From the NCBI RefSeq assembly GCF_004519405.1, contig NZ_SGWI01000003.1, forward strand, positions 620,001 to 684,000: a DNA stretch of 64,000 nucleotides. Direction: 5' to 3'. Under the pieces are notes generated by a model that was given only the letters and a program-made list of their open reading frames with translations, searched no databases and was not told where the DNA came from. The stretch comes from Pseudomonas sp. BCA17. Lineage in GTDB: Bacteria; Pseudomonadota; Gammaproteobacteria; Pseudomonadales; Pseudomonadaceae. Positions 41,215 through 51,755 of this stretch are shown here, one piece after another. Numbering within the stretch: the stretch's first letter is position 1; every line of letters begins with the position of its first letter. A program made the translations under genes and the position numbers.

Positions 41215-43644
41215 TTACCACTGGTAGGTGGCACTGGCGACGACGCTGCGTTGGTCGCCGAAGTAGCAGTAGGAAGCGTCACAGGTGGAGATGTAGTCCT
41301 TGTTGAACAGGTTGGTGGCGTTCAACTTCAACGAGGCGCCTTTGAGGCTGTTGTCCAGGCGGCCCAGGTCGTAATGCACGGTGCCGTCGAACACGGTGTA
41401 GGCGTTGGCCTTGCCCAGCCAGGTGTTGGCCTGGTCGCCGTAAGTGTTGCCGGTGTAGCGGGCACCCAAGCCGACGCCGAAACCGTCGAGCACGCCGGTG
41501 TGCCAGGTGTAGTCGGTCCACAGGGAGGCTTGCTGGTTTGGCATCAGTTGCAGGCGGTTGCCTTTGAAGTTGCCCTTCTGTACTTCGGATTTGGCCAAGG
41601 TGTACGCGGCGATCACTTTGAGGTTTTCGGTGACGTCAGACACGGCTTCCAGCTCCAGGCCTTTGACTTTCACCTCGCCGGTCTGGTCTGTGACCGATTG
41701 GCCACCGGCCCCGGTGCTGGCGACCAGCACGTTTTTCTGGGTCAGGTCGTAGACTGCGGCGCTCAATAAGGTGTTGGAGCCCGGGGGCTGATACTTGATC
41801 CCCAGCTCCCATTGCTTACCTTCCGTGGGTTTGTACGACTGCAGTGGGTCGACGCTGGCGTTGCTCGCCGGCTGGAAGGATTCGGCGTATGACAGGTAAG
41901 GCACAAAGCCTGAATCGAACACATAGCTCAGCGCCGCGTTACCGCTGAAGTTTTTGCTGCGGTCGGTATTGGTCGCATCGTTCTTGTTGAAATAAGTGGT
42001 GCCTTGATGCACCCAATCTTCACGCCCGCCGAGGGTCAGTCGCCATTTGTCGAGGGCCATCTGGTCTTGCACGTAGAGGCCGGTCTGGACGGTTTTCTGG
42101 TTGTAGTCGTAATACGCCGTTGAGCGCGCAGGGCGTTCCACAGGTTGGGTGTTGACCGGGTTGAAGATGTTGACGGTCCCGGCGGAACCATAAATCGACA
42201 GATAGGACGTATCGGTACGTTGATGGTCCAGGCCGAGCAGCAGGGTGTGGGTGACGTCGCCTGTGGCGAAATCGGCCTGGAGGTTGTTGTCGACCGCGAA
42301 TTGGCCGATGTTCTCGTCAACGTTGGTTGAGGTACGGCCGATATTGCCAGCGGCATCGACCGGGTAATAGCTATAGGCGCCCACGGTCAATTGCTGGAAC
42401 GCCAATTCCGACTTGGTGTAACGCAGGTTCTGCTTGAACTGCCAGGTATCGTTGAAGCGGTGCTCGAACGCATAGCCCAGCGCGTAGTAAGTGCGGTCGT
42501 AGAATTCGTAGTCCGGGTCGCCCAGGTTCTTGTGATGTGACACGTCCCCCAGCGGCGATTTGATCTTGGTGCCTACGATCGGCAGAAACTGGCTGGTGGC
42601 GCCGGTATCGTCGCGGGTGAACTGCGAGAGCAGGGTCAGCTTGGTGTCGCTGTCGATGTTCCAGGTCAGGCTTGGCGCAATGTTGTAGCGCTGGTTGTCG
42701 ATATGGTCGACCTGGGTGCCGGCATCGCGCACCACGCCGCTGAGGCCATAGAGGAACTGGCCTTCATCATCGATCTTGCCGGTGCTGGCGAAGTTGATCT
42801 GGCGGTAGTTGTCGCTGCCGTATTGCACTTGGATGGCGTTGCTCGACTCCGCACTGGGGCGGCGGCTGACCATGTCCAACAGACCGCCCGGCGGGGTTTG
42901 GCCATACACCGATGACGCCGGGCCGCGCAGCAGTGCGAGGCGGTCGAGGTTCCAGGTTTCGGCTTTCGGGTTGGCGTAGACGCCACGCGGCAAGGGCAGG
43001 CCGTCGAGGAATTGGGTGGGTTCGAAACCGCGTACGCGCATCCAGTCATAACGGGTGTCGCTGCCGTAGCTGGCGGACACGATGCCGGGCATGTACTTGA
43101 CGGCGTCATCCAGGTTCTGGACGTTGCGATCCTGCATCTGCTCGCGGGTAGCCACGGAGATCGAGCGCGGGGCTTCGACCAGTGCGGTATCGGTCTTGGT
43201 ACCGGCGGCGGTACGCGTCGCCAGATAGCCTGTCACGGGGCCCCATGCACTTTCGGTGTCGCCTTGCGCGATGATGCTGGTCTGCGGCAACGCCACGACG
43301 CCTTCCGGAACCGGTACCAACGTAAATGTCCCCGCGCTGCTTTGCTCCAGCTGCAACCCGGTGCCACGCAACGCCTCACGCAACGCGCCCTGTGCATCGA
43401 ACTGGCCTTTGACCGGCGCCGAGGTCTTGCCCGACGCCAGCGTCGGGTTGAGAGCCAGCGCCAGGCCCGCCTGGCTGGCGATCTGGTTCAGGGTCGTGGC
43501 CAACGGCGCGGCCGGCAGGTTGTAGGCGCGAACGCTGGACGCTTGCTCGGCGGCGATCAGCGTGGTGCTGGCCAGCGGGGCGCCGAGGGCGATGGCCATG
43601 GCTAACAGGCTGGGGCGCAACAAGGTGTCTAGCGTGCGGGACAT
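41215..43644 (-). CDS. TonB-dependent siderophore receptor with STN signalling domain
   Basis: An 809-residue outer-membrane receptor. Signal peptide, STN domain (~38-110, RAYNLPAAPLATTLNQIASQAGLALALNPTLA ... GALREALRGTGLQLEQ), plug domain (~145-260, APRSISVATREQMQDRNVQNLDDAVKYMPGIVS..) and 22-strand barrel ending LRSVVASATYQW-like with terminal aromatic W. The STN domain signals through FecR. It is FpvA/FhuE-like, so the ligand is probably a ferric siderophore, possibly a xenosiderophore; it cannot be named from sequence. The start has AGGAG upstream. Confidence 0.92.
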   Translation of the reverse strand: MSRTLDTLLRPSLLAMAIALGAPLASTTLIAAEQASSVRAYNLPAAPLATTLNQIASQAGLALALNPTLASGKTSAPVKGQFDAQGALREALRGTGLQLEQSSAGTFTLVPVPEGVVALPQTSIIAQGDTESAWGPVTGYLATRTAAGTKTDTALVEAPRSISVATREQMQDRNVQNLDDAVKYMPGIVSASYGSDTRYDWMRVRGFEPTQFLDGLPLPRGVYANPKAETWNLDRLALLRGPASSVYGQTPPGGLLDMVSRRPSAESSNAIQVQYGSDNYRQINFASTGKIDDEGQFLYGLSGVVRDAGTQVDHIDNQRYNIAPSLTWNIDSDTKLTLLSQFTRDDTGATSQFLPIVGTKIKSPLGDVSHHKNLGDPDYEFYDRTYYALGYAFEHRFNDTWQFKQNLRYTKSELAFQQLTVGAYSYYPVDAAGNIGRTSTNVDENIGQFAVDNNLQADFATGDVTHTLLLGLDHQRTDTSYLSIYGSAGTVNIFNPVNTQPVERPARSTAYYDYNQKTVQTGLYVQDQMALDKWRLTLGGREDWVHQGTTYFNKNDATNTDRSKNFSGNAALSYVFDSGFVPYLSYAESFQPASNASVDPLQSYKPTEGKQWELGIKYQPPGSNTLLSAAVYDLTQKNVLVASTGAGGQSVTDQTGEVKVKGLELEAVSDVTENLKVIAAYTLAKSEVQKGNFKGNRLQLMPNQQASLWTDYTWHTGVLDGFGVGLGARYTGNTYGDQANTWLGKANAYTVFDGTVHYDLGRLDNSLKGASLKLNATNLFNKDYISTCDASYCYFGDQRSVVASATYQW

Positions 43645-43794
43645 AGATCGGCTCCTGAATGGAAATATTTCTCAATTGCCTAGGTGCCGAGCGAGATTCG
43701 AAAAGTGATAGGGCAGGATGAAAATATTTTTGCCTTGAGCGCTTTGAGGGGTTCTTCAGCGCTTTATCGGGAGCAAGCCCAGTCACTGCCGAAC

Positions 43795-44757
43795 CTAAGG
43801 CTTACTTCTCACCGTCACCCACCACGGTGTGCGCTGCTCAATCCGCACCGGCAACGTGGGCAACAGCGCATTGAGCGCCAGGGTGGTGTCGTGCAGCGGG
43901 AAGCTGCCGGTGATGCGCAGGTCGGCCACGTCTTTATCCACACCCAGGTGGCCGGTGCGGTAACGGCTCAACTCGTCGACCACATCGCCCAGGCGGGCGT
44001 TATCCACCACCAGCATGCCGCGGGTCCAGGCGTCGCTGGCAGGGGGGACGGCAAGCAGCGGGCCGAGACCGTCGCTGCGCATCAGCACTTGCTGGCCCTC
44101 TTTGAAGATCTGTTCCTGGTGCAGCGCCTCGGGCTGGGCAGCTACGGCAGACTGCAACACGCTCAAGCGCGTAGCGCCGTCTTCGCGCTTGACGATAAAC
44201 CGCGTGCCCAGTGCGCGCAGGCTGCCGTCGCGGGTTTGCACGTAGAACGGCCGGCCATCGTTGTGCCCCGTCTCGATCAGGATCTCGCCTTCCTGCAACA
44301 CGATCAGCCGGCGTTTTTCATCGAAACGTACGTCTATGGCACTGTGGGTGTTGAGGTTGATCTGCGTGCCGTCCGTCAATTTCAGCGTGCGCTGCTCGCC
44401 GGTGGCGGTGCGTTGGTCGGCCAACCAATAGTGGATGGGCACGTAGCGCTCACCGGCCAGCAACGCCAGGCCGCACACCAGCGCGATACTGGCGAGGCCG
44501 CTGCCCAGCTTGCGCATGCGCTGGCGAATACCTTCACGCGACTGCAACAACGCCGCCCGCGCCGGGCCCGACGCCACGCTGAAACGCTGGTCGAGCATGC
44601 CCAACTGGCGCCAGGCCCGCGCATGCTCTTCATCGCTGGCCAGCCACTTGGCAAATTCCTCCTGCTCCACCGCACTGCCGTCACCGGAGTCGAGGGACAG
44701 TTGCCAGGCGATTGCCGCATCCAGCACGCGGGCCGAAACCGCCCGGGAACCTGTCAC
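43795..44757 (-). CDS. fecR: FecR-family anti-sigma/signal transducer
   Basis: A 320-residue protein starting at GTG 44757, which overlaps the sigma-gene stop (GTGA). The DUF4880 cytoplasmic domain (LDAAIAWQLSLDSGDG ... FAKWLASDEEHARAWRQL) is followed by a single transmembrane helix (LGSGLASIALVCGLALLAGE, ~75-94) and a periplasmic FecR/STN-like part (TQINLNTHSAIDVRFDEKRRLIVLQEGEILIET ... VALGTRFIV). It links occupancy of the neighbouring receptor to FecI activity. The receptor gene is 150 bp further on. Confidence 0.9.
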   Translation of the reverse strand: MTGSRAVSARVLDAAIAWQLSLDSGDGSAVEQEEFAKWLASDEEHARAWRQLGMLDQRFSVASGPARAALLQSREGIRQRMRKLGSGLASIALVCGLALLAGERYVPIHYWLADQRTATGEQRTLKLTDGTQINLNTHSAIDVRFDEKRRLIVLQEGEILIETGHNDGRPFYVQTRDGSLRALGTRFIVKREDGATRLSVLQSAVAAQPEALHQEQIFKEGQQVLMRSDGLGPLLAVPPASDAWTRGMLVVDNARLGDVVDELSRYRTGHLGVDKDVADLRITGSFPLHDTTLALNALLPTLPVRIEQRTPWWVTVRSKP

Positions 44758-45272
44758 AGCGGCTCGCCATACAGTGCGATGTAGCACTGGCGAATACCCT
44801 GGGCCAGGTACTGGCGCACGCGGGGCACCGACACCCCGAGGCGCCGGGCGATTTCTGCGTGGCCCAGGCCGTCGAGGCGGCTATAGAGGAAGGCGGCGCG
44901 GGCCTTGCTCGACAGCTTGCCGAGCAGGCGGTCGATGGCCTTGAGGTCTTCGAGGATCATGTGCTGCTCTTCCGGCGAAGGGTGTTCGCTTTCCGGGATC
45001 ACCATCAGTTCGTTGAGGTAGGCCTGTTCCAGCGCCGCGCGACGGAAGTAGTCGAACAGCAAACCTTTGGCGATTGCCACCAGAAACGCCCGTGGCTCAC
45101 GGGGTTCGCGCAACTCGTCACGCCCCAGCAGGCGTATGAATGTGTCCTGGCTGAGGTCTTCGGCGCGGCTCGGGCAGGCCACGTTGCGTCGCAACCACGC
45201 CAACAGCCAGCCACGATGGTCGCGATACAACGCGCCAACCAGGTCACTGTGTGGGTTTGGGACCGACGACAA
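44754..45272 (-). CDS. fecI: FecI-type ECF sigma factor
   Basis: A 172-residue ECF sigma. Region 2 (~10-85, LVGALYRDHRGWLLAWLRRNVACPSRAEDLSQDTFIRLLGR) and region 4 (~115-165, AIDRLLGKLSSKARAAFLYSRLDGLGHAEIARRLGVSVPRVRQYLAQGIRQC), typical of the iron-starvation sigma group. It should transcribe the receptor gene downstream of fecR. A moderate Fur-box-like sequence lies ~30-50 bp upstream. Confidence 0.93.
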   Translation of the reverse strand: MSSVPNPHSDLVGALYRDHRGWLLAWLRRNVACPSRAEDLSQDTFIRLLGRDELREPREPRAFLVAIAKGLLFDYFRRAALEQAYLNELMVIPESEHPSPEEQHMILEDLKAIDRLLGKLSSKARAAFLYSRLDGLGHAEIARRLGVSVPRVRQYLAQGIRQCYIALYGEPL

Positions 45273-45300
45273 GGCATCACCGAATAAACAAGAAGTTTAA

Positions 45301-45319
45301 ACTAACGAGAATTATTCGC
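45301..45319. promoter_or_regulatory. Possible Fur box upstream of fecI
   Basis: ACTAACGAGAATTATTCGC matches the 19-bp Fur consensus at 12 of 19 positions by my count, and lies 29 bp upstream of the fecI start where iron repression would be expected. Moderate match only. Confidence 0.4.
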
Positions 45320-45372
45320 GATTGTGTCAGAGACGTCGGGCAGGTGCAATTGGCGTCCGTCGGGCGGTGCTA

Positions 45373-46080
45373 TTAAAACGATGGCGCTTGTTTACGCCGT
45401 TTCCATTGGCTCAAGCGTTCTTGCAACTGCTGCGGTGAGTCGATTTGTTGCTGACGTGCGCGGCTGAACAGGATGAGCATCAGTTCCGCCGTGGCCAATG
45501 CATCGGCGCTGGCGTGATGGCGCTCGCCCACTTGCAAGTGGAAGTGGTTGATCCAGTCATCGAGCCCGGCTTCGCGAATATTTGCGTCGGGGCACAGCAG
45601 CGGGGCAATGTCGGCGACGTCGAGAAACGGATGGGCCAGGCGATAGCCCAGGCTGTCCTTGAGCGCCCGGCACAGCATGTGTTGATCGAAGGGAGCGTGG
45701 AAAGCCAGCAGGGGGCTGTCACCGACGAACGCCATAAAGTCCAGCAGCGCGTCGACGGGGTCGCTGCCGGCGGCGATCGCGCTAGGCCCCAGGCCGTGGA
45801 TCAGCACGCTGGGGCTGAGTTTGGTCGCGGTGCGGTGCAGGGTGCGCTCAAACAGCTGCGAGAAGTTCACCGCGCCGTCCTCGATCACCACGGCGCCGAT
45901 CGACAGTACCTGGTCACGGTTGAGGTTCAGGCCGCTGGTTTCCAGGTCCACCACCACCCAACGCTGGCTGCGCAGGGGGCCATCGCCCAGTACCACGGCT
46001 TTGGGCAGTTGCTCCAGGCGCTGCTGTTGTGCCGCGTCGAGCCCGGGTTTTTTCGGGCGTAGCCAACCCAGCCAGTTCAC
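45373..46080 (-). CDS. 3'-5' exonuclease, DnaQ/epsilon-like (DEDDh)
   Basis: A 235-residue exonuclease. ExoI motif VVVDLETSGLNLNRDQVLSIGAVVI (D-x-E, ~43), ExoII region LAFHAPFDQHML, ExoIII HHASADALATAELML giving the DEDDh set. It overlaps the DUF294 gene by four bases (ATGA), so both are translated together; the same pair is found in other pseudomonads. The function is probably nucleic-acid turnover or repair, substrate unknown. Confidence 0.87.
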   Translation of the reverse strand: MNWLGWLRPKKPGLDAAQQQRLEQLPKAVVLGDGPLRSQRWVVVDLETSGLNLNRDQVLSIGAVVIEDGAVNFSQLFERTLHRTATKLSPSVLIHGLGPSAIAAGSDPVDALLDFMAFVGDSPLLAFHAPFDQHMLCRALKDSLGYRLAHPFLDVADIAPLLCPDANIREAGLDDWINHFHLQVGERHHASADALATAELMLILFSRARQQQIDSPQQLQERLSQWKRRKQAPSF

Positions 46081-47999
46081 AGCTGGTACCGCACGGTCAG
46101 GCTGCTTTGCAGGCGTTGAGCCTGACGCAGAGATTCACGCAGGATGCGCCGGTCCAGGTGGTTGAGGCTGTCGGGGTCGACGCGGTTGGAGTACGGCAGG
46201 TTCTCGCGGGTTTGCAACTGGTGCTGCTGCATGCGGGTTTGCTGGATAAAGTGATACGCCTCTTCATAGGCGGCGCCGTCAAGCGCTTCGATGACGTCCT
46301 TGAGCACCAGTTGGCGCAGACGCTCCAGGGTGTTATTGGCGTGAATACCATTGGCCAGGGCCAGCAGGCGCGCGCCATCGACAAAGGGGGTCAGGCCTTG
46401 CACCTTGAGATCGAGCGTGGCCTTTTCGCCGCCTTTGCGCGTCAGCACGAACTCTCGGAAACGCCCGACTGGCGGACGCTGACGCAGGGCGTTCTCAGCC
46501 AGCATGCGTTGGAACAGACGGTTATCCGCAACCTGATCCAGAATGCCCTGGCGCAGTTGTTCGCAACCGCGCTCATCGCCCCACACCACCCGCAGGTCGA
46601 AATAGATACTCGACCCCAGCAGATTCTCCGGCGTCGCCTCGCGTATGAACGCTGCGAAGCGCCGCGCCCATTCGGCCCGTGACAGGCACAGTTCCGGGTT
46701 GCCGGCCATGATATTGCCCTTGCACAGGCTGAAGCCGCACAACGCCAGGCTCTGGTTGATCTGCTGCGCCAGGGGCAACAACCGCGCCCGGATCGATGCG
46801 GCTTCGGCGGCGTCCCTGGCCTCGAACAAAATACCGTTGTCCTGGTCGGTGAACAGTGTCTGTTCACGGCGACCTTCGCTGCCGAAACACAGCCAACTGA
46901 ACGGCACGCCCGGGTCGCCTTTTTCGGCAAGCGTCAGTTCGATCACCCGGCACACGGTGTGATCGTTGAGCAAGGTAATGATGTGGGTGATTTGGGTAGA
47001 AGAGGCGCCGTGGGCCAGCATGCGCTCGACCAACTGGCCGATCTCGCCGCGAATCGCCACCAGGTTTTCCACACGGGGCGCATTGCGGATGGTGCGAGCC
47101 AGGTGCACCAGATCGACCCGTTGCAGGGAAAACAGATCACGCTCGGACACCACGCCACACAGGCGCTGGTCTTTGACCAGGCACACATGGGCGATGTGCC
47201 GTTCGGTCATGGCGATGGCGGCGTCAAAGGCGCTGTGGTCCGGGCTCAGGAAGAACGGCGCCTGGGTCATATGGCCTTCGATGGCCCGGTTGAAATCGCT
47301 CGTGCCGTCGGCCACCACCTGACGCAAGTCGCGCAGGGTGAAAATCCCCAGGGGTGCTTTGTGTTCATCCACGATCACGATGCTGCCCACTTGCTGCTCG
47401 TGCATCAGCGTCACCGCCTCGCGCAGCGGCGTGTACGGAGAGCAGGTGACCGGGTGGCGCATAGCCAACTCACCAAGACGGGTGTTCAGCGAATATTGAG
47501 TGCCGAGGGTTTCCACGGCTTTTTGCTGGACTTGTTGATTGACCTGATCCAGCAGGCTGCTGACCCCGCGCAGGGAAAAATCGCGAAACGGGCTGGAAAG
47601 CGCGAACAGCTTGATAAAGGCCGGCTTGTTCAGTTGCAGGCAGAAGGTGTCTTCGGCGGCCTTGTGTTCGGTGCGGGTGGCCCGTTCACCGAGCAGGGCG
47701 GCGAGGGGGAAGCACTCGCCAGTGGTGATTTCGAAGGTGGTTTCGGTGCTGTCCGGTCGCTCGCCCACGACGCGACCCTGCTTGACGATATAAAAGTGTT
47801 CAACCGGGCCGCCCGACGGTTTCAGGATGCTGTCGCCGGGCGCATAGAAGCGCAATTGGCATTGTTCAACCAAAAATGCCAGGTGGGCATTTTCCATCTG
47901 GTTGAACGGGGGAAAGCGTTGCAGGAATTGCAGGGTGCCGTGGATGTTCTGCAACACGGCGGTTTTTCCCGCCTGCGTGAAAGCATCAGCTTTACTCAT
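46077..47999 (-). CDS. cNMP/CBS/DUF294 nucleotidyltransferase-like signalling protein
   Basis: A 640-residue cytosolic protein. Cyclic-nucleotide-binding-like domain (~15-140, FLQRFPPFNQMENAHLAFLVEQCQLRFYAPGDSIL), CBS pair (~175-300, MRHPVTCSPYTPLREAVTLMHEQQVGSIVIVDEHKAPLGIFTLRDL), then DUF294 nucleotidyltransferase (~370, CFGSEGRREQTLFTDQDNGILFE, the G-S-x-G-R-x-E and D-x-D motifs) and a DUF294_C helical domain. This is the GlnD-like fold fused to nucleotide sensors. Paired with the exonuclease; Acts likely as a metabolic or stress sensor. Confidence 0.88.
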   Translation of the reverse strand: MSKADAFTQAGKTAVLQNIHGTLQFLQRFPPFNQMENAHLAFLVEQCQLRFYAPGDSILKPSGGPVEHFYIVKQGRVVGERPDSTETTFEITTGECFPLAALLGERATRTEHKAAEDTFCLQLNKPAFIKLFALSSPFRDFSLRGVSSLLDQVNQQVQQKAVETLGTQYSLNTRLGELAMRHPVTCSPYTPLREAVTLMHEQQVGSIVIVDEHKAPLGIFTLRDLRQVVADGTSDFNRAIEGHMTQAPFFLSPDHSAFDAAIAMTERHIAHVCLVKDQRLCGVVSERDLFSLQRVDLVHLARTIRNAPRVENLVAIRGEIGQLVERMLAHGASSTQITHIITLLNDHTVCRVIELTLAEKGDPGVPFSWLCFGSEGRREQTLFTDQDNGILFEARDAAEAASIRARLLPLAQQINQSLALCGFSLCKGNIMAGNPELCLSRAEWARRFAAFIREATPENLLGSSIYFDLRVVWGDERGCEQLRQGILDQVADNRLFQRMLAENALRQRPPVGRFREFVLTRKGGEKATLDLKVQGLTPFVDGARLLALANGIHANNTLERLRQLVLKDVIEALDGAAYEEAYHFIQQTRMQQHQLQTRENLPYSNRVDPDSLNHLDRRILRESLRQAQRLQSSLTVRYQL

Positions 48000-48243
48000 A
48001 ACAGTGACCGCAGTTTTTTGTCGTTATCGTCCTTCATGGTCAACTCCCGTGCCGCGGGTGCCCATTGGACGTAAGTCTAGGTAGCGGCTGAACGATTCAT
48101 GACTAGGGAAAAACCTTACAAGCTATCGTGCAAAACCCGTAGAACACCCACTAGGCAAACTTTCCGACGAAGTGCACATTGTTCTCCCCTCAGCAGATGT
48201 CTGACGAGTGTGCTGGGAGATGATGAGAACTGCTGAGAGATGT
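48000..48243. promoter_or_regulatory. Divergent intergenic region, DUF294 gene and response regulator
   Basis: These 244 bp contain the promoters of the DUF294/exonuclease pair (minus) and the lone receiver gene (plus). No clear motif identified. Confidence 0.35.
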
Positions 48244-48690
48244 ATGACCGACCACGATATTCTGAGCGATGCCGAGCGTGAGGCGCTGAGCGCCGTGATG
48301 CTGGAACCTGATTTACCGCCACAACGTGTGCTGATTGTTGACGACGACAAAGACGCGCGTGAGTTGCTGGCGGAAATTCTGGGTTTGGACGGTATTCGCT
48401 GCTTGACCGCGGAGAGTGGCGAGGCAGCATGGGATTTGCTCAATACCAACAGCTCCATCGGTTTGTTGATCACCGACTTGCGCATGGCGCCTAGCAATGG
48501 CCTGGAACTGATCCGCCAGGTGCGCGAATCCTCCCGGGCCGCGTTGCCCATCATCATCATGTCGGGGGACGCTGAAGCCCCCGATGTGATCGATGCCATG
48601 CATTTGAGCGTGGTGGACTTCCTGCTCAAGCCGATTGATAGCGTGAAGCTGGCGAAGTTGGTGAAGCGGGAGTTGGGGATGGTGCAGTAA
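48244..48690 (+). CDS. Single-domain response regulator receiver protein
   Basis: A 148-residue protein: a 26-residue N-terminal extension then a CheY-like receiver. Acidic D33-D34-D35, phospho-acceptor D78 (LLITDLRMAP), switch serine in IIIMSGDAE and conserved K in FLLKPID. There is no output domain, so it should act through protein contacts. ATG 48244 has a GAGAG sequence upstream; an earlier frame ATG is not supported. No kinase gene is adjacent. Confidence 0.85.
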   Translation: MTDHDILSDAEREALSAVMLEPDLPPQRVLIVDDDKDARELLAEILGLDGIRCLTAESGEAAWDLLNTNSSIGLLITDLRMAPSNGLELIRQVRESSRAALPIIIMSGDAEAPDVIDAMHLSVVDFLLKPIDSVKLAKLVKRELGMVQ

Positions 48691-48819
48691 TACCGGTTAT
48701 CGGCTTGATGATCCAACTGTCATTTATGACAGTAGGCGTGCCTGCGTAACTGCTGTTTAGTGGTCTGAGGGGCGGTCATGACGGCCACCTCATTAAACCC
48801 ATGAACAGGAGTTATTTTT

Positions 48820-49248
48820 ATGAGCAAGACTTATTTTGAAGTGGACGAAGATGCACTTCAGGCGGCTAAAGCCAGGATGGTATCGGGAGACGCCCAGATC
48901 TTGGTATTACGTGACAATACCGCGCGTTTCTTTACAACTGGAGAGACGATCGGGTACTTGTCCTGGACCGCTATTCTGGGGGAATGGCCTGAACGCATAC
49001 AAACCGATTATGGTCACGATGTGCCCGCAGGCTTGCATACCTTTCCCGTCGCCGGGTTCAGACATATCACCTACACGGACCCCGATGGGACGCTTTTTTA
49101 CGAAGCGACAGCAGGGGAAATCCTGTTGGAGGTCGAGCGTCCATTCGGAACAGAGTTTACGCACAGGGGCATTCTATTGAACGTGCGCTTGGAGTCCGGG
49201 GATAAGAAAGTGGCGCTCAATGGTACGTTCAGATGTACTTCAAATTAA
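48820..49248 (+). CDS. Hypothetical protein
   Basis: A 142-residue soluble protein, MSKTYFEVDEDALQAAKARMVSGD, unrecognised. AACAGGAGTTATTTTT precedes the ATG and is a strong ribosome site. It has mixed alpha/beta character (FPVAGFRHITYTDPDGTLFYEATAGEILLEVERPF) and no signal peptide. Its base composition is lower in G+C than neighbours. A clear terminator follows. Confidence 0.55.
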   Translation: MSKTYFEVDEDALQAAKARMVSGDAQILVLRDNTARFFTTGETIGYLSWTAILGEWPERIQTDYGHDVPAGLHTFPVAGFRHITYTDPDGTLFYEATAGEILLEVERPFGTEFTHRGILLNVRLESGDKKVALNGTFRCTSN

Positions 49249-49260
49249 CCTTTGCCACAC

Positions 49261-49300
49261 AAAGAAGCCCTGTTCTTTCGAGACAGGGCTTCTTTGGTTT
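49261..49300. terminator. Bidirectional rho-independent terminator
   Basis: Perfect 13-bp stem AAAGAAGCCCTGT (49261-49273) / ACAGGGCTTCTTT (49283-49295) with a 9-base loop, flanked by A and T runs, serving the convergent 142-residue gene and glcB. Confidence 0.9.
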
Positions 49301-49310
49301 TCACGGGTCT

Positions 49311-51488
49311 TTAAAGCCCGTTTTTAGCCTTGAACTCCCGACGCCGACGGTGCAATACCGGCTCGGTATATCCATTCGGCTGCTTGGTGCCTTCAATCAC
49401 TAACTCCACCGCTGCCTGGAACGCGATGTTGCTGTCGAAATCCGGCGCCAGTGGGCGGTACAGCGCATCCCCGGCGTTCTGACGGTCCACCACCGGCGCC
49501 ATGCGCTTGAGGCTTTCCAGCACCTGGGCTTCAGTGACGATGCCATGGCGCAACCAGTTGGCGATGTGCTGGCTGGAGATACGCAGGGTGGCGCGGTCTT
49601 CCATCAGGCCCACATCGTTGATGTCCGGCACTTTCGAACAGCCGACGCCCTGGTCGATCCAGCGGACCACATAACCCAGGATGCCCTGGGCGTTGTTGTC
49701 CAGCTCGTTGCGGATCTCTTCGTCAGACCAGTCGGTGTTGGTCGCCAGAGGAATGGTCAGGATATCGTCCACCGAAGCGCGCTCGCGCTTGGCCAGTTCG
49801 GCCTGACGCGCGAACACATCAACCTTGTGGTAGTGCAGGGCGTGCAGTGCAGCCGCCGTAGGCGACGGCACCCAGGCGGTGTTGGCGCCTGCCAGGGGAT
49901 GGGCGATTTTCTGTTCGAGCATTGCCGCCATCAGGTCGGGCATGGCCCACATGCCTTTACCGATCTGCGCACGACCTTGCAGGCCGGTGCTCAGGCCGAT
50001 ATCGACGTTCCAGTTTTCATAAGCGCCAATCCATTTTTCCGCCTTCATGGCCGCTTTGCGCACCATCGCGCCGGCTTCCATGGACGTGTGGATTTCATCG
50101 CCGGTACGGTCGAGGAAGCCGGTGTTGATGAACACCACGCGCTCGCTGGCCGCCTTGATGCAGGCTTTGAGGTTGACCGTGGTGCGGCGCTCCTCGTCCA
50201 TGATCCCGACTTTGAGGGTGTTGCGCGGCAGGTTCAGCACCTCTTCGATGCGGCCAAACAGCTCGTTGGTGAACGCGGCTTCTTCCGGGCCGTGCATCTT
50301 CGGTTTCACGATGTATACGGAACCGGTGCGGCTGTTCTTGCGGCTGCTGTTGCCGTTGAGGCTGTGGATCGCCGCCAGGCTGGTGATCAGCCCGTCGAGG
50401 ATGCCTTCCGGTACTTCATTGCCGGCGTTGTCGAGAATCGCGTCGATGGTCATCAGGTGGCCGACGTTGCGCACGAACAGCAGCGAACGGCCGTGCAGGG
50501 TTACGTCCTGGCCATTTACACCGGTATAAACGCGGTCAGCGTTCATGGTACGGGTGAAGGTCTTGCCGCCCTTGGCCACTTCTTCTGCCAGATCGCCCTT
50601 CATCAGGCCGAGCCAGTTGCGGTAGATCACCACTTTGTCATCGGCATCGACGGCGGCGACGGAGTCTTCGCAGTCCATGATGGTGGTCAGCGCCGCTTCC
50701 ATCAGCACGTCTTTGACGCCGGCGGCGTCGGTCTGGCCGACTGGCGTGCTGGCGTCGATCTGGATCTCGAAGTGCAGGCCGTTATGCTTGAGCAGCACGG
50801 CAATCGGCTGGGCGCTGTCGCCCTGGAAGCCGATCAGTTGCGAGTCGTCGCGCAGGCCGCTGTTGCTGCCGCCCTTGAGGCTGACGATCAGCTTGCCATC
50901 GACGATCTTGTAGCCGGTGGAGTCGACGTGGCTGCCCGCCGAGAGCGGTGCGGCTTCGTCGAGGAAGGCACGGGCGAAGGCAATCACCTTGTCGCCCCGT
51001 ACTTTGTTGTAGCCCTGGCCCTTCTCGGCGCCATTGGCTTCGCTGATGGCGTCGGTGCCATACAGCGCGTCATACAGCGAGCCCCAACGCGCATTGGAGG
51101 CGTTGAGGGCAAAGCGGGCGTTCATCACCGGCACGACCAGCTGTGGGCCGGCCATGCGCGCGATTTCGTCATCGACGTTTTGGGTCGTGGCCTGGAAATC
51201 TGCGGCTTCTGGCAGCAGGTATCCGATGTCTTGCAGGAAGGCTTTGTAAGCCACCGGGTCGTGGGCCTGGCCGGCATGGGTCTGGTGCCAGGTATCGATC
51301 CGCGCTTGGAAATCGTCGCGTTTGGCGAGTAGGGCTTTGTTCTTCGGTGCCAGGTCATGGATAACCTTGTCGGCGCCGGCCCAGAACTGGTCGGCAGTGA
51401 TGCCGGTACCGGGAATGGCTTCGTTGTTCACGAAGTCGAACAGGACTTTGGCGACCTGCAGGCCACCGACTTGAACGTGTTCAGTCAT
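49311..51488 (-). CDS. glcB: Malate synthase G
   Basis: A 725-residue glyoxylate-cycle enzyme. [29 protein letters not shown] start, [76 protein letters not shown] near the C-terminus. It condenses glyoxylate with acetyl-CoA to malate, allowing growth on C2 compounds. ATG 51488 has GAGG 6 bases upstream; an ATG 12 bp before lacks support. Divergent from gcvR across 267 bp. Confidence 0.96.
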   Translation of the reverse strand: MTEHVQVGGLQVAKVLFDFVNNEAIPGTGITADQFWAGADKVIHDLAPKNKALLAKRDDFQARIDTWHQTHAGQAHDPVAYKAFLQDIGYLLPEAADFQATTQNVDDEIARMAGPQLVVPVMNARFALNASNARWGSLYDALYGTDAISEANGAEKGQGYNKVRGDKVIAFARAFLDEAAPLSAGSHVDSTGYKIVDGKLIVSLKGGSNSGLRDDSQLIGFQGDSAQPIAVLLKHNGLHFEIQIDASTPVGQTDAAGVKDVLMEAALTTIMDCEDSVAAVDADDKVVIYRNWLGLMKGDLAEEVAKGGKTFTRTMNADRVYTGVNGQDVTLHGRSLLFVRNVGHLMTIDAILDNAGNEVPEGILDGLITSLAAIHSLNGNSSRKNSRTGSVYIVKPKMHGPEEAAFTNELFGRIEEVLNLPRNTLKVGIMDEERRTTVNLKACIKAASERVVFINTGFLDRTGDEIHTSMEAGAMVRKAAMKAEKWIGAYENWNVDIGLSTGLQGRAQIGKGMWAMPDLMAAMLEQKIAHPLAGANTAWVPSPTAAALHALHYHKVDVFARQAELAKRERASVDDILTIPLATNTDWSDEEIRNELDNNAQGILGYVVRWIDQGVGCSKVPDINDVGLMEDRATLRISSQHIANWLRHGIVTEAQVLESLKRMAPVVDRQNAGDALYRPLAPDFDSNIAFQAAVELVIEGTKQPNGYTEPVLHRRRREFKAKNGL

Positions 51489-51755
51489 TGCTTGCCTCAC
51501 TCTGCGGAGCTTATGCGCTTTTTCAGATTTTCATTATGTAGTGCACGGGTTTGCATACTACATGATGACTTGCGGTTGTGAAAATTAGACTAAATACGTC
51601 GTTTAGCGACCCACTTTGGTCGTACGGTCACAGCGGAGAATGAGATGTTCTCAAAAAACTATTGGATTGTTCCAGATAAATATAAAAATGGTACACGATT
51701 TGTTTTCGAGGGCGCCTGCGTCCACCTTGTAGGTTGAATTCCAGAGGGCTTCGCC